NCBI RefSeq assembly: GCF_001685355.1
Contig: NZ_CP016438.1
Location: forward strand, 7,564,001 to 7,628,000
From: Streptomyces lincolnensis
GTDB lineage: Bacteria; Actinomycetota; Actinomycetes; Streptomycetales; Streptomycetaceae
DNA: 64,000 bases
Direction: 5' to 3'
The position numbers and the translations under genes are program-made. Below the pieces are notes generated by a model. That model did no database searches. It was not told the DNA's origin and saw nothing but the letters and a program-made list of their open reading frames with translations. This document shows positions 44,981-54,964 of the stretch, one piece after another (within the stretch, counting starts at the first letter, position 1; every line of letters begins with the position of its first letter).

Positions 44981-47520
44981 CCGAGACTCGGCACAAGGGG
45001 CGCGTCCTGCCCGTCACCGACCTCTCCCTGGTCGTTCTCGTCGGTGCTTCCGGCTCGGGCAAGTCCACCTTCGCCCGCAGGCACTTCAAGCCCACCGAGA
45101 TCATCTCCTCCGACTTCTGCCGCGGCCTCGTCTCCGACGACGAGAACGACCAGAGCGCGACGAAGGACGCCTTCGACGTGCTCCACTACATCGCCGGCAA
45201 GCGCCTGGCCGCAGGCCGCCGCACCGTCGTCGACGCCACCAGCGTGCAGTCCGACGCCCGCCGGCAGCTGATCGACCTGGCCCGGCAGCACGACGTGCTG
45301 CCCATCGCCGTCGTCCTCGACGTGCCCGAGGAGGTGTGCGCCGAGCGCAACGCCACCCGCACCGACCGGGCCGACATGCCGCGCCGGGTCATCCAGCGCC
45401 ACATCCGCGAACTCCGCCGCTCCGTGCGCCACCTGGAGCGCGAGGGCTTCCGCAAGGTGCACATCCTGCGCGGGGTGGAGGACGTCGAGCACGCCACCGT
45501 CGTCACCGAGAAGCGCTTCAACGACCTCACCCACCTCACCGGCCCGTTCGACATCATCGGCGACATCCACGGCTGCGCGAGCGAACTGGAAGCGCTGCTG
45601 GGCAAGTTGGGCTACCTCGACGGCGTCCACCCGCAGGGCCGCACCGCCGTCTTCGTCGGCGACCTCGTCGACCGCGGCCCCGACAGCCCCGGCGTGCTGC
45701 GCCGCGTGATGTCGATGGTCAGGTCGGGCAACGCCCTGTGCGTGCCCGGCAACCACGAGAACAAGTACGGCCGTCATCTGCGCGGCCGCAAGGTCCAGCA
45801 CACCCACGGCCTGGCCGAGACCATCGAGCAGATGGAGGGGCAGAGCGAGGAGTTCCTCGCCGAGGTGCGCGAGTTCATCGACGGACTCGTCAGCCACTAC
45901 GTCCTCGACGGCGGCCGCCTGGTCGTCTGCCACGCCGGTCTGCCGGAGAAGTACCACGGCCGCACCTCCGGCCGGGTCCGCTCGCACGCGCTGTACGGCG
46001 ACACCACCGGTGAGACCGACGAGTTCGGGCTGCCGGTGCGCTACCCGTGGGCCGAGGACTACCGCGGCCGGGCCGCCGTGGTCTACGGCCACACCCCGGT
46101 CCCGGAGGCCACCTGGCTCAACAACACCATCTGCCTGGACACCGGCGCCGTCTTCGGCGGCAAGCTGACCGCGCTGCGCTACCCGGAGCGGGAACTGGTC
46201 GACGTACCGGCGGAGCGGGTCTGGTACGAGCCGGTGAAGCCGCTGCGCTCCGAGGCGCCCGGCGGTCACGACGGACGGCCGCTCGACCTCGCCGACGTGC
46301 ACGGCCGCCGGGTCGTGGAGACCCGCCACCAGGGCCGGATCGCGGTCCGCGAGGAGAACGCGGCGGCGGCCCTGGAGGTCATGAGCCGTTTCGCGGTGGA
46401 CCCGCGGCTGCTGCCGTACCTGCCGCCGACCATGGCGCCGACGGCCACCAGCCACATCGACGGCTACTTGGAGCACCCGGCCGAAGCTTTCAAGCAGTAC
46501 CAGCAGGACGGTGTCGCGCGGGTCGTGTGCGAGGAGAAGCACATGGGCTCGCGGGCGGTCGCGCTGGTGTGCCGGGACGCGGAGGCGGCCCGCAAGCACT
46601 TCGGCGTGGACGGCCCGACCGGATCCCTGTACACCCGCACCGGCCGCCCGTTCTTCGACGACGCGTCGGTGACGGAGGAGATCCTCGGCCGCCTCAGGAC
46701 GGCGGTCGACGAGGCCGGCCTCTGGACCGAACTCGCCACCGACTGGCTCCTGCTGGACGCCGAGCTGATGCCGTGGTCGCTCAAGGCCGTCGGCCTGCTG
46801 CGCAGCCAGTACGCGGCTGTCGGCGCCGCCTCGGGCGCGGTGTTCCCGGGGGCCCTGTCCGCCCTGGAGGGCGCGGCGGCGCGCGGGGTCGACGTCACGG
46901 ACCTGCTGGCCCGCCAGCGCGAACGGGCCGACGCGGCCTCGGCGTTCACCGACGCCTACCGCCGCTACTGCTGGACCACGGACGGCCTGGACGGCGTCCG
47001 CCTGGCCCCCTTCCAGATCCTCGCCGTCCAGGGCCGCAGCCTCGCGGGACTGCCCCACGACGAACAACTCGCCCTGCTCGACCGGCTCGTGGAGCACGAC
47101 CCCACCGGCCTGCTCCAGACCACCCGGCGCCTGTACGTCGACACCGGTGACCCGGAGTCGGTGCGGGCCGGCGTCGACTGGTGGCTGGAGATGACCGGCC
47201 GCGGCGGCGAGGGCATGGTCGTCAAGCCGCTCGGGGCCGTCGTACACAACGAGCAGGGACGCCTGGTGCAGCCCGGCATCAAGTGCCGCGGACGCGAGTA
47301 CCTGCGGATCATCTACGGCCCGGAGTACACGCGCCCGGAGAACCTCGCACGCCTGCGCGGACGGTTCCTGAACCACAAGCGCTCGCTCGCGATCCGCGAG
47401 TACGCGCTCGGCCTGGAGGCACTCGACCGGCTGGCCGAGGGCGAACCGCTGTGGCGGGTGCACGAGGCGGTCTTCGGCGTGCTGGCACTGGAGTCGGAGC
47501 CGGTGGACCCACGGCTGTGA
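44977..47520 (+). CDS. pnkp: polynucleotide kinase-phosphatase-adenylyltransferase Pnkp
   Basis: An 847-residue three-domain RNA repair enzyme. The N-terminal 5'-kinase has Walker A GASGSGKST (about 24-32). The central metallophosphatase (about 190-430) has IIGDIHGCASELEALL, FVGDLVDRGPDSPGVLRR and PGNHENKYGRH. The C-terminal adenylyltransferase has the nucleotide lysine in EEKHMGSRAV (about residue 518). Together with Hen1 it heals, methylates and seals RNAs cut by ribotoxins such as anticodon nucleases. The ATG at 44977 overlaps the hen1 stop and is preceded by GAAGGAGG. A hairpin terminator follows at 47564-47603. Confidence 0.95.
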   Translation: MTETRHKGRVLPVTDLSLVVLVGASGSGKSTFARRHFKPTEIISSDFCRGLVSDDENDQSATKDAFDVLHYIAGKRLAAGRRTVVDATSVQSDARRQLIDLARQHDVLPIAVVLDVPEEVCAERNATRTDRADMPRRVIQRHIRELRRSVRHLEREGFRKVHILRGVEDVEHATVVTEKRFNDLTHLTGPFDIIGDIHGCASELEALLGKLGYLDGVHPQGRTAVFVGDLVDRGPDSPGVLRRVMSMVRSGNALCVPGNHENKYGRHLRGRKVQHTHGLAETIEQMEGQSEEFLAEVREFIDGLVSHYVLDGGRLVVCHAGLPEKYHGRTSGRVRSHALYGDTTGETDEFGLPVRYPWAEDYRGRAAVVYGHTPVPEATWLNNTICLDTGAVFGGKLTALRYPERELVDVPAERVWYEPVKPLRSEAPGGHDGRPLDLADVHGRRVVETRHQGRIAVREENAAAALEVMSRFAVDPRLLPYLPPTMAPTATSHIDGYLEHPAEAFKQYQQDGVARVVCEEKHMGSRAVALVCRDAEAARKHFGVDGPTGSLYTRTGRPFFDDASVTEEILGRLRTAVDEAGLWTELATDWLLLDAELMPWSLKAVGLLRSQYAAVGAASGAVFPGALSALEGAAARGVDVTDLLARQRERADAASAFTDAYRRYCWTTDGLDGVRLAPFQILAVQGRSLAGLPHDEQLALLDRLVEHDPTGLLQTTRRLYVDTGDPESVRAGVDWWLEMTGRGGEGMVVKPLGAVVHNEQGRLVQPGIKCRGREYLRIIYGPEYTRPENLARLRGRFLNHKRSLAIREYALGLEALDRLAEGEPLWRVHEAVFGVLALESEPVDPRL

Positions 47521-47563
47521 AACCGGCCGCGAACCCCGGCCCCCGAACACCCTGACGATCGGT

Positions 47564-47603
47564 TCCGGCCAGGCTTGTCCCGCACGGGGCGATCCTGGCC
47601 GGA
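47564..47603 (+). terminator. hairpin terminator after hen1-pnkp
   Basis: TCCGGCCAGG (47564-47573) pairs perfectly with CCTGGCCGGA (47594-47603) around a 20-nt loop that itself contains CCC/GGG. It lies 44 nt past the pnkp stop and separates the RNA repair operon from the conflict-system operon. Confidence 0.55.
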
Positions 47604-47716
47604 CGTCGTGTTTCCGAACCCTTCGTCCGATCCCATGGGTCCCTGGTTAACCGCTGGTTGCCGTGCTAACTTCGCTGGTCGGTCAGGCAGGTATTACCGG
47701 CTCAGGGGGAAAGTCG

Positions 47717-49270
47717 GTGACGATGGGCACGGGGGTCGGTGGACCCGAGGGCGGATCCGGGCGTGCGCATGGTCCGTTACTGCTGCTGGAGCTGACCAAC
47801 TCCCTGGGCGCGCTGGGCTGTATGGAGGACGCGCAGAGTCGGCTCCGCTTCGGGGACATCCTGGGAGAGCTGCTGGGCCGTCAGATCGATCTACGGGGCG
47901 CGAAACTCCGTGAGGACGTAGTCGTTCTGGTCCGCTCCGCCCTGAACGTCGCGGACGGGGAGCGCGTACTGGTCGAGGTGGTGCGCATCCTCGAGGGAGA
48001 GTCGGCCGGCGACCAACTGGAGCAGCTACTGGCGTCGTTCCTCGCCCCTGTCAAGTCCACGCCCCTGAAGGGCGGAGCGCTGACCGCCGACGAAGAGAGC
48101 GGCGCCCGCGCGGTCCTCGCCCTCGGCGAATTGCCCGCACCGCGCCTCAGGGACGACCTCGTCGAGGAACTCAACGGACTCAGCCTCCCCGTCGGCCTCT
48201 CGGCGGAACGTCTGTTCACCTACGTCCTCGACTGCACCACGCAGGCGGACCATCTGCCGCCCGCTGTCCTCCTCCTCGACTGCGCGGCCCCGCTCGCCGG
48301 CGCTCCGGGCCACCGGGCCGCCCTGTCCGGTTGGGTCGACGACTGGGCCCGACGCACGGGCCTCACCGAAGAGCTGGAAGGGCGCCGCAGGGCGCGCGCC
48401 GAGGGCCCCCACGATCCGGACATCCCGCGCTGTGTGATCATCGCGATCGAACCGGCCCGCGACGGCACCGACGACATCGTCGTGCGCCAGTGGTTCAACA
48501 GCGTGCCCGGCCACTGGAGTCCACTGCCCGGGCAACCGGCCACCACCACCCTGGACGAGCTGGGCCCCGCCGTCGAAGGTGCGCTGCGGCAGAGCGCCCG
48601 GCTCTGGCACGCCCCGCCCGTGGCGAGTCCGGCGGCCCGTCAGCAGCCGCCGCTGTACGTCGAGTTCGTCCTGCCCTACGAACTGCTCAACCACGATGTG
48701 GCCGGACTGACGTACCAGATCGGTGACGGTGAGCCGATGCCGCTCAGTCTCAAGTACGGGGTTCATCTGCGCAGTCTGGAGCGGATGCGGGCAGACGATC
48801 CGCTGTGGCGGGACCAGTGGATCGAACGCTGGAACACGCTGCGCGCGCACGGTGTCCTGTCGCACGACTGGCCCGATCCCGACATCGGCAGCGTCGGGAT
48901 GTGGCAGCGCAGGCTCGCGGGGGAAGCCATGCATACGGCAGTCGTGCTCAATGCGCCGACGGATGCCGCCAGTCAGGCGGCGCTCAAGGCCGCCATCGCG
49001 GAAGGGATCGGACTTGCGGTCTGGGACCGGGCGGGCGTGTTCGTCGAGGCGGGTCGCCAGAAGATGAGCGCCGTGCTCTCCTCCGTCCATGCCCCCGTCC
49101 AGATCCCCATGGCCATCCACCGCCTGCGGCAGAAGGCCGCAAGCCGCAACCAGGGACCGGCCGAACTTCATCTGAAGGACATCGGTTTCCTCTGGGACGA
49201 TCCCACCCGGCCCGTCGACTTCCAGCCCACCGACCCTGGCGATCTCACCAACGAGGAGGCACCGGAATGA
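47717..49270 (+). CDS. EAD2-VMAP-C protein of a vWA-MoxR-type conflict system
   Basis: 517 residues. The N-terminal ~18-105 (LLLLELTNSLGALGCMEDAQSRLRFGDILGELLG and onward to GDQLEQLLASFL) fits the helical effector-associated domain EAD2. The rest, with IAIEPARDGTDDIVVRQWF, LYVEFVLPYELLNHDV, HLRSLERMR and LAVWDRAGVFVEA, fits the VMAP-C domain. VMAP is the adaptor of ternary vWA-MoxR-VMAP systems proposed to link threat sensing to effectors. The GTG at 47717 (AGGGGG 7 nt upstream) is preferred to the ATG at 47723. Codon 19 or so (GPLLLLE) is TTA. It overlaps the MoxR gene by ATGA. Confidence 0.8.
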   Translation: MTMGTGVGGPEGGSGRAHGPLLLLELTNSLGALGCMEDAQSRLRFGDILGELLGRQIDLRGAKLREDVVVLVRSALNVADGERVLVEVVRILEGESAGDQLEQLLASFLAPVKSTPLKGGALTADEESGARAVLALGELPAPRLRDDLVEELNGLSLPVGLSAERLFTYVLDCTTQADHLPPAVLLLDCAAPLAGAPGHRAALSGWVDDWARRTGLTEELEGRRRARAEGPHDPDIPRCVIIAIEPARDGTDDIVVRQWFNSVPGHWSPLPGQPATTTLDELGPAVEGALRQSARLWHAPPVASPAARQQPPLYVEFVLPYELLNHDVAGLTYQIGDGEPMPLSLKYGVHLRSLERMRADDPLWRDQWIERWNTLRAHGVLSHDWPDPDIGSVGMWQRRLAGEAMHTAVVLNAPTDAASQAALKAAIAEGIGLAVWDRAGVFVEAGRQKMSAVLSSVHAPVQIPMAIHRLRQKAASRNQGPAELHLKDIGFLWDDPTRPVDFQPTDPGDLTNEEAPE

Positions 49271-50370
49271 GTGCCCAGGAGCAGACGGACCCCAACGGCT
49301 GGCGGGTCTTCCACGGTACAGGCAGCGTCCCGGACACCCCGCCCGACCTGCACGAGGCACCGCCCTGGCGTCGCTTCGGGGGCTCGCCGACCCTGTCCGT
49401 GCCCCCGGCCGATCCCGAGACGGCACGCCGCCGTCTGGGCCCGGGGGACACCACTCTGCGCTTGCGTGACGCGGACGTCGACGTCGTCAACGCGGTGCTG
49501 CTGCTGCGCCGGCCGCTACTGATCACCGGTCCGCCGGGGGTCGGCAAGTCCACCCTCGCGCATCTGATCTCCCGGGAGTTGGGGCTCGGCCGGGTCCTGG
49601 AGTGGAACATCGTCAGCCGCACCGCGCTGCGTGACGGCCTGTACACCCACGACGCCATGGGGCGCGCCCAGGCCATCGCCGCCTGGCGGGCGGGGCTGCG
49701 GCATGCGGCTGCCCCGGAGATCGACCTGGCGGACGCGATGGACACACCCGACGCGGGAGTCAACACCGCGCCTGTTTCAAATCCTCGTCAACAACCGCCG
49801 GTCATAGGCGACTTCATAACCCTTGGGCCGCTGGGCACAGCTTTGCTGCCCTACGATCGACCCCGGGTGCTCCTCGTCGATGAACTCGACAAGAGCGACA
49901 TCGACCTGCCCAACGACCTGTTGCACGTCCTGGAGAACGGAAGCTATGAAGTCCCGGAGCTGGTACGCGACGCCGCGGACACCGCGCGCGTGCGGACCGA
50001 CGACCCGGGCGGCGAGGCCGAGATCCGGGACGGACGCGTCGAGTGCCGGGAGTTCCCGGTGGTGGTGATCACCAGTAACGGGGAACGGGAGTTCCCCGCG
50101 GCCTTCAGACGACGCTGCCTGCCCCTCGAAATGCGCACACCCACCAAGGAGCAACTTCTGGCCATGGTGGAAGGACACCTCGGAATCCGGCCACCGGGCA
50201 CGGAAGCCCTGGTGGACGAGTTCGTGCGACGGGTGCAGTCCGGTGGTACACACTCGCTCGACCAGCTACTGAACGCTGTCCAGATGACTACGGCGGGTGG
50301 TTTCCACCCGCGTGGTGATGGGCGTACCCTCGTGGAAATGCTCCTGCGCGACCTCGCGAAAGGCCGCTGA
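49267..50370 (+). CDS. MoxR-type AAA+ ATPase of the conflict system
   Basis: 367 residues. An N-terminal ~60-residue Pro-rich part precedes a MoxR-type AAA+ core: Walker A GPPGVGKST (88-96), Walker B RVLLVDELDKSDIDLPNDLL, sensor 1 VVVITSNGEREFPAAFRRRC. MoxR ATPases act as chaperones on vWA partners, and here the next gene encodes a vWA-like domain. It overlaps VMAP by ATGA, and its TGA shares one base with the next ATG (TGATG), so all three genes are translationally coupled. Confidence 0.9.
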   Translation: MSAQEQTDPNGWRVFHGTGSVPDTPPDLHEAPPWRRFGGSPTLSVPPADPETARRRLGPGDTTLRLRDADVDVVNAVLLLRRPLLITGPPGVGKSTLAHLISRELGLGRVLEWNIVSRTALRDGLYTHDAMGRAQAIAAWRAGLRHAAAPEIDLADAMDTPDAGVNTAPVSNPRQQPPVIGDFITLGPLGTALLPYDRPRVLLVDELDKSDIDLPNDLLHVLENGSYEVPELVRDAADTARVRTDDPGGEAEIRDGRVECREFPVVVITSNGEREFPAAFRRRCLPLEMRTPTKEQLLAMVEGHLGIRPPGTEALVDEFVRRVQSGGTHSLDQLLNAVQMTTAGGFHPRGDGRTLVEMLLRDLAKGR

Positions 50371-53300
50371 TGAAGGGCGATCCCAGGGAGCACGCATCCG
50401 GGCTCGGCGACGGATACCCCGTATCGGGGTCGTCGCCCCCTTCGGCGTTCCCTCGGACCGCCGAGCGTCGCGGTGAGTACGGAGCACCGGATACGCACGC
50501 CCAGGAACAGGCCCCGCCGAGTTGGCAGGAGGTCGCCGACGCGGTCTGGCTCGCCGCGTCCTGGGGCCGCCACGGTGGCCCGGTCGGCACAGGCGGCCCG
50601 GACCAGGAGACCGCCCCCACCGTCCGGCAGACCGTGGAGCCACAGCCCCCCACGGAGCCGGCCGACACAGACGACGCACGACGCCCGGACGCCTCCCCGG
50701 CCACCGGGACCGCGGATCCTGCCGACGCCTTACGCCCCCCGGATCCCGCCGACACCGACGACGCCGCGCCCGCCCCGGACTCCTCGCCCCGGCCGGGCTT
50801 CACACGGTCCGGTGGGCCGGCGCCCGAGGCCCGGGTGTTACCCGACGCCCAGGGAGACATCACCCTGCACGTCGGGCAGCCGCTGTTGCCCGACAGTGAT
50901 CGGCCGCAGCACGCCCCCGGCCGCTCCACCGCCCTGCTGGCGCGCGCCCTGCATCAACTCGCACGCCGCATCCCCTCCCGCGACACCCTGGAACTCGACG
51001 AGGAGACCACCGCCGAGCAGGGAGTCGTGGACGGCATGTGGATCCCCTTTCTCCGGCCCGCCCAGACCGCCGCCTTCGACCTGGTCCTGCTCACCGACGA
51101 CGCGCCCACCATGCGGATCTGGGAGGACACCACCGCCCGCCTGGCCCGGGCCGCGGAGCACAGCGGCGCCTTCCGGGGCGTACGTACCGTCCGGGTGAAC
51201 GTTCCCCGCACCGGCGCCGCCACCCTGCGCCGGTCCACCGGTCCGGCCGCCGCGGACCCCGCCGAGCTGCTCGACGGCCGGGGCGGCCGCGTCTTCCTGG
51301 TCGTCACGGACGGGCTGGCCCACGGCTGGGCCGCCTCGGCCGCCGACGACCTGCTGGGTCGGCTCGCCCATGCCGGGCCCACCGCCGTCGTCCACCTGCT
51401 TCCGCCGCACCTGCGCCACCGCTCCTCCCTCTACCCGTACCAGGCGGTTCTGGAGGCCGGTGGCTTCGGGGCCACCAACGACGCCCTCGGCCACTGGACC
51501 CCGGACCCGCTGCGGCCGCTGCCCGAAGGGGGCGACGGCGCGGTGCCCGTGCCCGTGCTGTCCCTGAAGCCCGGCTCCCTCGCCGCCTGGGCCGACCTCG
51601 TCACCGGCGAGCGCGGAGTGCGCCGCCCGCTGCCCGTCCTGCTGGCCGGCACCCTCACCAAGGGCAGCCCCGCGCCTGGCCTGCGCGCCCCGCGTTTCCC
51701 GCGCGCAGCCAAGGCCGCCGTGCGCCGCTTCCTCACCCTCGCCACCCCGGCCGCCCGGCGGCTGGCCGCTCAACTCGCCGCGGTTCCCTTCGACTTCGAC
51801 CTGGTGGAGCAGCTGCGGCGGCGCACCATGCCGGAGACCGGCCCCGACCAGCTCGCCGAGATCCTGATGGGCGGGCTCATCGACTGGGACGGCGCCGGTA
51901 AGGGCCGCCCCGAGTTCGCCGACGGCGTCCGCGAGGAACTGCTGGCCACCACGACCCGGAGCCAACTGGCACACACCATCCGGGTGGTGGGCGAGCTGCC
52001 CGCCGCCGGGGCGCGGGGCATCGCCCTGCGTGCCGCCCTGCGCGATCCCATGGGTGCCAGCCTGCCCGACCCGGAGGAACGGGGCTGGGCACGCAGCGAG
52101 CTGGCCGTCATGCACGCACTGTCGGGGCCGTACTCCGAGCGCGCGCGGCGTATAGAACCGAGACTCTTCAGGCCCGGGCTCGCTGCGGCCGAACGGGTGG
52201 GCTCCGGTTTGTCCACAGGTGCACCCGCTGAGGTGAACCCTGTGGCCGTCGGTGCGTCACCCGGCGACGGAGCGGCCAGTGATCCAGCGTCGAACGAACC
52301 CGATGACTCTGGAGTGCCCGTGCCGCTGGTAACCGATGCGATCCGACAAGAAGCCCTGGAGGCTGAGCCGCTCATGCCGAGCTCCACAACTGTGACGCCC
52401 GCCCTACTGGTGAACGTTCCGTTGAGGAACACCTCGTTCGTCGGCCGGCAGGAGCTGCTGAGGGCCGTGGAGGAGCAGCTGGGTGCCCAGGACACGGCTG
52501 CGGTGCTGCCGCACGCCCTGCATGGGCTGGGCGGCGTGGGCAAGTCCCAGCTGGCGCTGGAGTACATCTACACCCACCAGCGCGACTACAAGGTGATCTG
52601 CTGGATCCCGGCCGAGCGTGAGAGCCTCATCCTGTCCTCCCTGGCCAGTCTCGCGGCCCAGCTGGGTGTCGCCCCGGTCGGCCAGGACAGCCTCGGCGCC
52701 CCCGCCGCCAACACGGCCGTGCCCGCCGTACTGGAAGCGCTGCGTACCGGCGCGCCGTACGACAAGTGGCTGCTCGTCTTCGACAACGCCGAGGACATCG
52801 AAGTGGTGCGCAGCTACTTCCCGACCAACGGTCCCGGCAAGGTCATCGTCACCTCCCGCAACAGGGGATGGGAGCGGGTGGCGACTCCGCTGCCGGTGAA
52901 CGTGTTCGAGCGTCAGGAGTCCGTCGAGCTGCTCCAGAAGCGCTCCCCCGACCTGTCGGCCGAGGACGCCGACCGCCTCGCCGAAGCCCTGGGAGACCTG
53001 CCCCTGGCCGTCGAGCAGGCGGGCGCCTGGCGGGCCGTCACCGGGATGCTTGTCGACGAGTATCTGGATCTGCTCGCCCAGCGCAGTCCCGAGATCCTCG
53101 AACTCGACCCCAACCCCGACTACCCGGTCTCCGTCGCGGCCGCCTGGGACATCTCGCTGGAGCGGATCCGTGCCAACAATCCGGGCGCCCGGCAGCTCCT
53201 CGACATCTGCGCCAGCATGGCTCCGGAGCCCATTCCGCGGTCCATGCTGCGTGGCAGCCGGGGAATCAGCATCACGCCGGAGGTCGACCCGCTGCTGCGA

Positions 53301-54896
53301 GAGTCGATCACGCTCAACCGCGCGGTGCGCGACCTCAGCCAGTTCTCGCTGGTCAAGGTGGACCCGCGAGCCGACACCCTGCAGATGCACCGTCTCCTGC
53401 AGACAGTGCTCCTGGCCAAGCTGAGTGCCGAGGAGCGGGACCAGATGCGGGACGCGGCACACCAGCTGCTGTCCGCCGCCAAGCCCGGCGCGGCCGGTTC
53501 GCCGCTGGAGTGGCGTGCCTACCAGGCACTGCTGCCGCACGTGCTGGCCTCGCAGGCGGTGACCAGCGCCGACACCTACGTGCGCGAACTGGTCTACGAC
53601 ACCGCGAACTTCCTCTACTACTGGGGTGACCACGTAGGCGCGGCGGACTTCGCGCGGCAGGCATGGAGCGCCTGGCTCGCGGCCTCGGGCGAGGAGAACA
53701 TCCACGTCATCCGGATGGCGAAGCTGTTCTCCTTCCTGCTACGCCAGATCGGTCAGATCCCCGAGTCGATCCCGCTCGTCGAGAACGCGCTGGACGTCTC
53801 CCGCCGCATCGAGGTCGACCCCGAGGAGCTGATCGACTCCCTGTGCCAGACGGCCGACGGTCGTCGTTACCTCGGGCGTTTCGAGGAGGCGCGGGATCTG
53901 GGCCAGGAGGCCACCGAACTGGCGCGCTCCCAGTTCGGCCCGGACGACCCGGCCACGCTGCGCAGCACTCACAGTTGGTGCGTCGACCTGAGGCTGTGCG
54001 GGCAGTTCCGGGAGGCGCTGCCGCTCGACCAGGAGAACGCCCAGCAGCGCGAAGTACTGTTCGGTGCGGGAAGCTTCCTCACCCTGAACTCCCTGAACGG
54101 CCTCTCGATCGACATGCGGGAGAGCGGCGACTACCCGGGTGCCCGCGACTTCCAGGAGGACGTCTACCGTCGGGCACGTGCCGCGTTCGGTGAGGAACAC
54201 CCCCTCACCCTGCGCATCGCGCGCAACCTCGGGGTGTGCCGACGCCGGGACGGCGCGCCGGAAGAAGCGGCCAAACTCGCCGAAGAGACCCTGCAGCGCT
54301 TCATCACCCGCTACGGCCCGGACCACTTCGACGCCCTGTCGACGGCCACCAACGTGTCGGTCGACCAGCGCCTCGCCGGGGACCACGAAGGCTCTCGCCG
54401 TCTCGCCGAGACGACCCTGCGGCGCTACGCGGTGCGGCTCGGCGAGAACCACGCCTACACCCTCCTGACCAAGGCCAACCTGGCAGCCACCCACCGGGCG
54501 CTCGGTTCGTTGGAGCAGGCCCAGGAGCTTGAGGACGACGCCGCCCGACGGCTGACCGACACGGTGGGGCCCCGGCACATCACCACGCTGACAGTCGCGC
54601 TCGGCCAGGCCAACACGGCGTACGCCCTACTCGACTTCGAGCGGGCGCACGAGATCGACTCGGCCAATCTGCCGCAGCTGGTCGAGGTCGCGGGAGCGGA
54701 ACACCCCGTCACCCTGTCCTGCACCGCCAACCTGGCCCTGGACCTGCGCGGTCTGGGCCGTGGGGCGGAGGCGGACGAACTGCAGCGCAAGGCGGTGGAG
54801 GGCTTCAGCCGGGTGGTCCGTCCCGACCATCCCTGGCTCCTCTCGGCCCGTCAGGGCCGCCGTATCGAGTGCGACATGGCCCCAATGCCGCTGTAG
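50370..54896 (+). CDS. giant SAV_2336-like/vWA-NB-ARC-TPR protein (FxSxx system TPR type)
   Basis: 1508 residues. Residues 1-175 are disordered. About 185-430 matches the SAV_2336 N-terminal domain, a vWA-like fold with a degenerate metal site (AFDLVLLTDDAPTM, VFLVVTDG). Near 600-680 is a linker, then a STAND NTPase of NB-ARC type: NTSFVGRQELLRAVEEQLG, Walker A LGGVGKSQ (about 719-726), Walker B KWLLVFDNAED, VIVTSRNRGW and LPLAVEQAGAW. About 1080 to the end are tetratricopeptide repeats. The layout is that of the TPR protein of FxSxx-COOH systems and of vWA-linked STAND effectors. It probably senses an invader or ligand and oligomerises. RVLPDAQG (about residue 157) carries a TTA codon. Confidence 0.85.
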   Translation: MKGDPREHASGLGDGYPVSGSSPPSAFPRTAERRGEYGAPDTHAQEQAPPSWQEVADAVWLAASWGRHGGPVGTGGPDQETAPTVRQTVEPQPPTEPADTDDARRPDASPATGTADPADALRPPDPADTDDAAPAPDSSPRPGFTRSGGPAPEARVLPDAQGDITLHVGQPLLPDSDRPQHAPGRSTALLARALHQLARRIPSRDTLELDEETTAEQGVVDGMWIPFLRPAQTAAFDLVLLTDDAPTMRIWEDTTARLARAAEHSGAFRGVRTVRVNVPRTGAATLRRSTGPAAADPAELLDGRGGRVFLVVTDGLAHGWAASAADDLLGRLAHAGPTAVVHLLPPHLRHRSSLYPYQAVLEAGGFGATNDALGHWTPDPLRPLPEGGDGAVPVPVLSLKPGSLAAWADLVTGERGVRRPLPVLLAGTLTKGSPAPGLRAPRFPRAAKAAVRRFLTLATPAARRLAAQLAAVPFDFDLVEQLRRRTMPETGPDQLAEILMGGLIDWDGAGKGRPEFADGVREELLATTTRSQLAHTIRVVGELPAAGARGIALRAALRDPMGASLPDPEERGWARSELAVMHALSGPYSERARRIEPRLFRPGLAAAERVGSGLSTGAPAEVNPVAVGASPGDGAASDPASNEPDDSGVPVPLVTDAIRQEALEAEPLMPSSTTVTPALLVNVPLRNTSFVGRQELLRAVEEQLGAQDTAAVLPHALHGLGGVGKSQLALEYIYTHQRDYKVICWIPAERESLILSSLASLAAQLGVAPVGQDSLGAPAANTAVPAVLEALRTGAPYDKWLLVFDNAEDIEVVRSYFPTNGPGKVIVTSRNRGWERVATPLPVNVFERQESVELLQKRSPDLSAEDADRLAEALGDLPLAVEQAGAWRAVTGMLVDEYLDLLAQRSPEILELDPNPDYPVSVAAAWDISLERIRANNPGARQLLDICASMAPEPIPRSMLRGSRGISITPEVDPLLRESITLNRAVRDLSQFSLVKVDPRADTLQMHRLLQTVLLAKLSAEERDQMRDAAHQLLSAAKPGAAGSPLEWRAYQALLPHVLASQAVTSADTYVRELVYDTANFLYYWGDHVGAADFARQAWSAWLAASGEENIHVIRMAKLFSFLLRQIGQIPESIPLVENALDVSRRIEVDPEELIDSLCQTADGRRYLGRFEEARDLGQEATELARSQFGPDDPATLRSTHSWCVDLRLCGQFREALPLDQENAQQREVLFGAGSFLTLNSLNGLSIDMRESGDYPGARDFQEDVYRRARAAFGEEHPLTLRIARNLGVCRRRDGAPEEAAKLAEETLQRFITRYGPDHFDALSTATNVSVDQRLAGDHEGSRRLAETTLRRYAVRLGENHAYTLLTKANLAATHRALGSLEQAQELEDDAARRLTDTVGPRHITTLTVALGQANTAYALLDFERAHEIDSANLPQLVEVAGAEHPVTLSCTANLALDLRGLGRGAEADELQRKAVEGFSRVVRPDHPWLLSARQGRRIECDMAPMPL

Positions 54897-54964
54897 CGGT
54901 TCGGCCGGCACGTCGCGTGCCCCCGCCGGGGTCGAAGGCGTGGGCGCGCGGCGTCGTGCGGATG

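Noticed and set aside
47645-47670. GTTA...TAAC inverted words before the VMAP gene as an operator
   Set aside because: The arms are only 4 bp, too short to separate from chance, although the area is probably the promoter.
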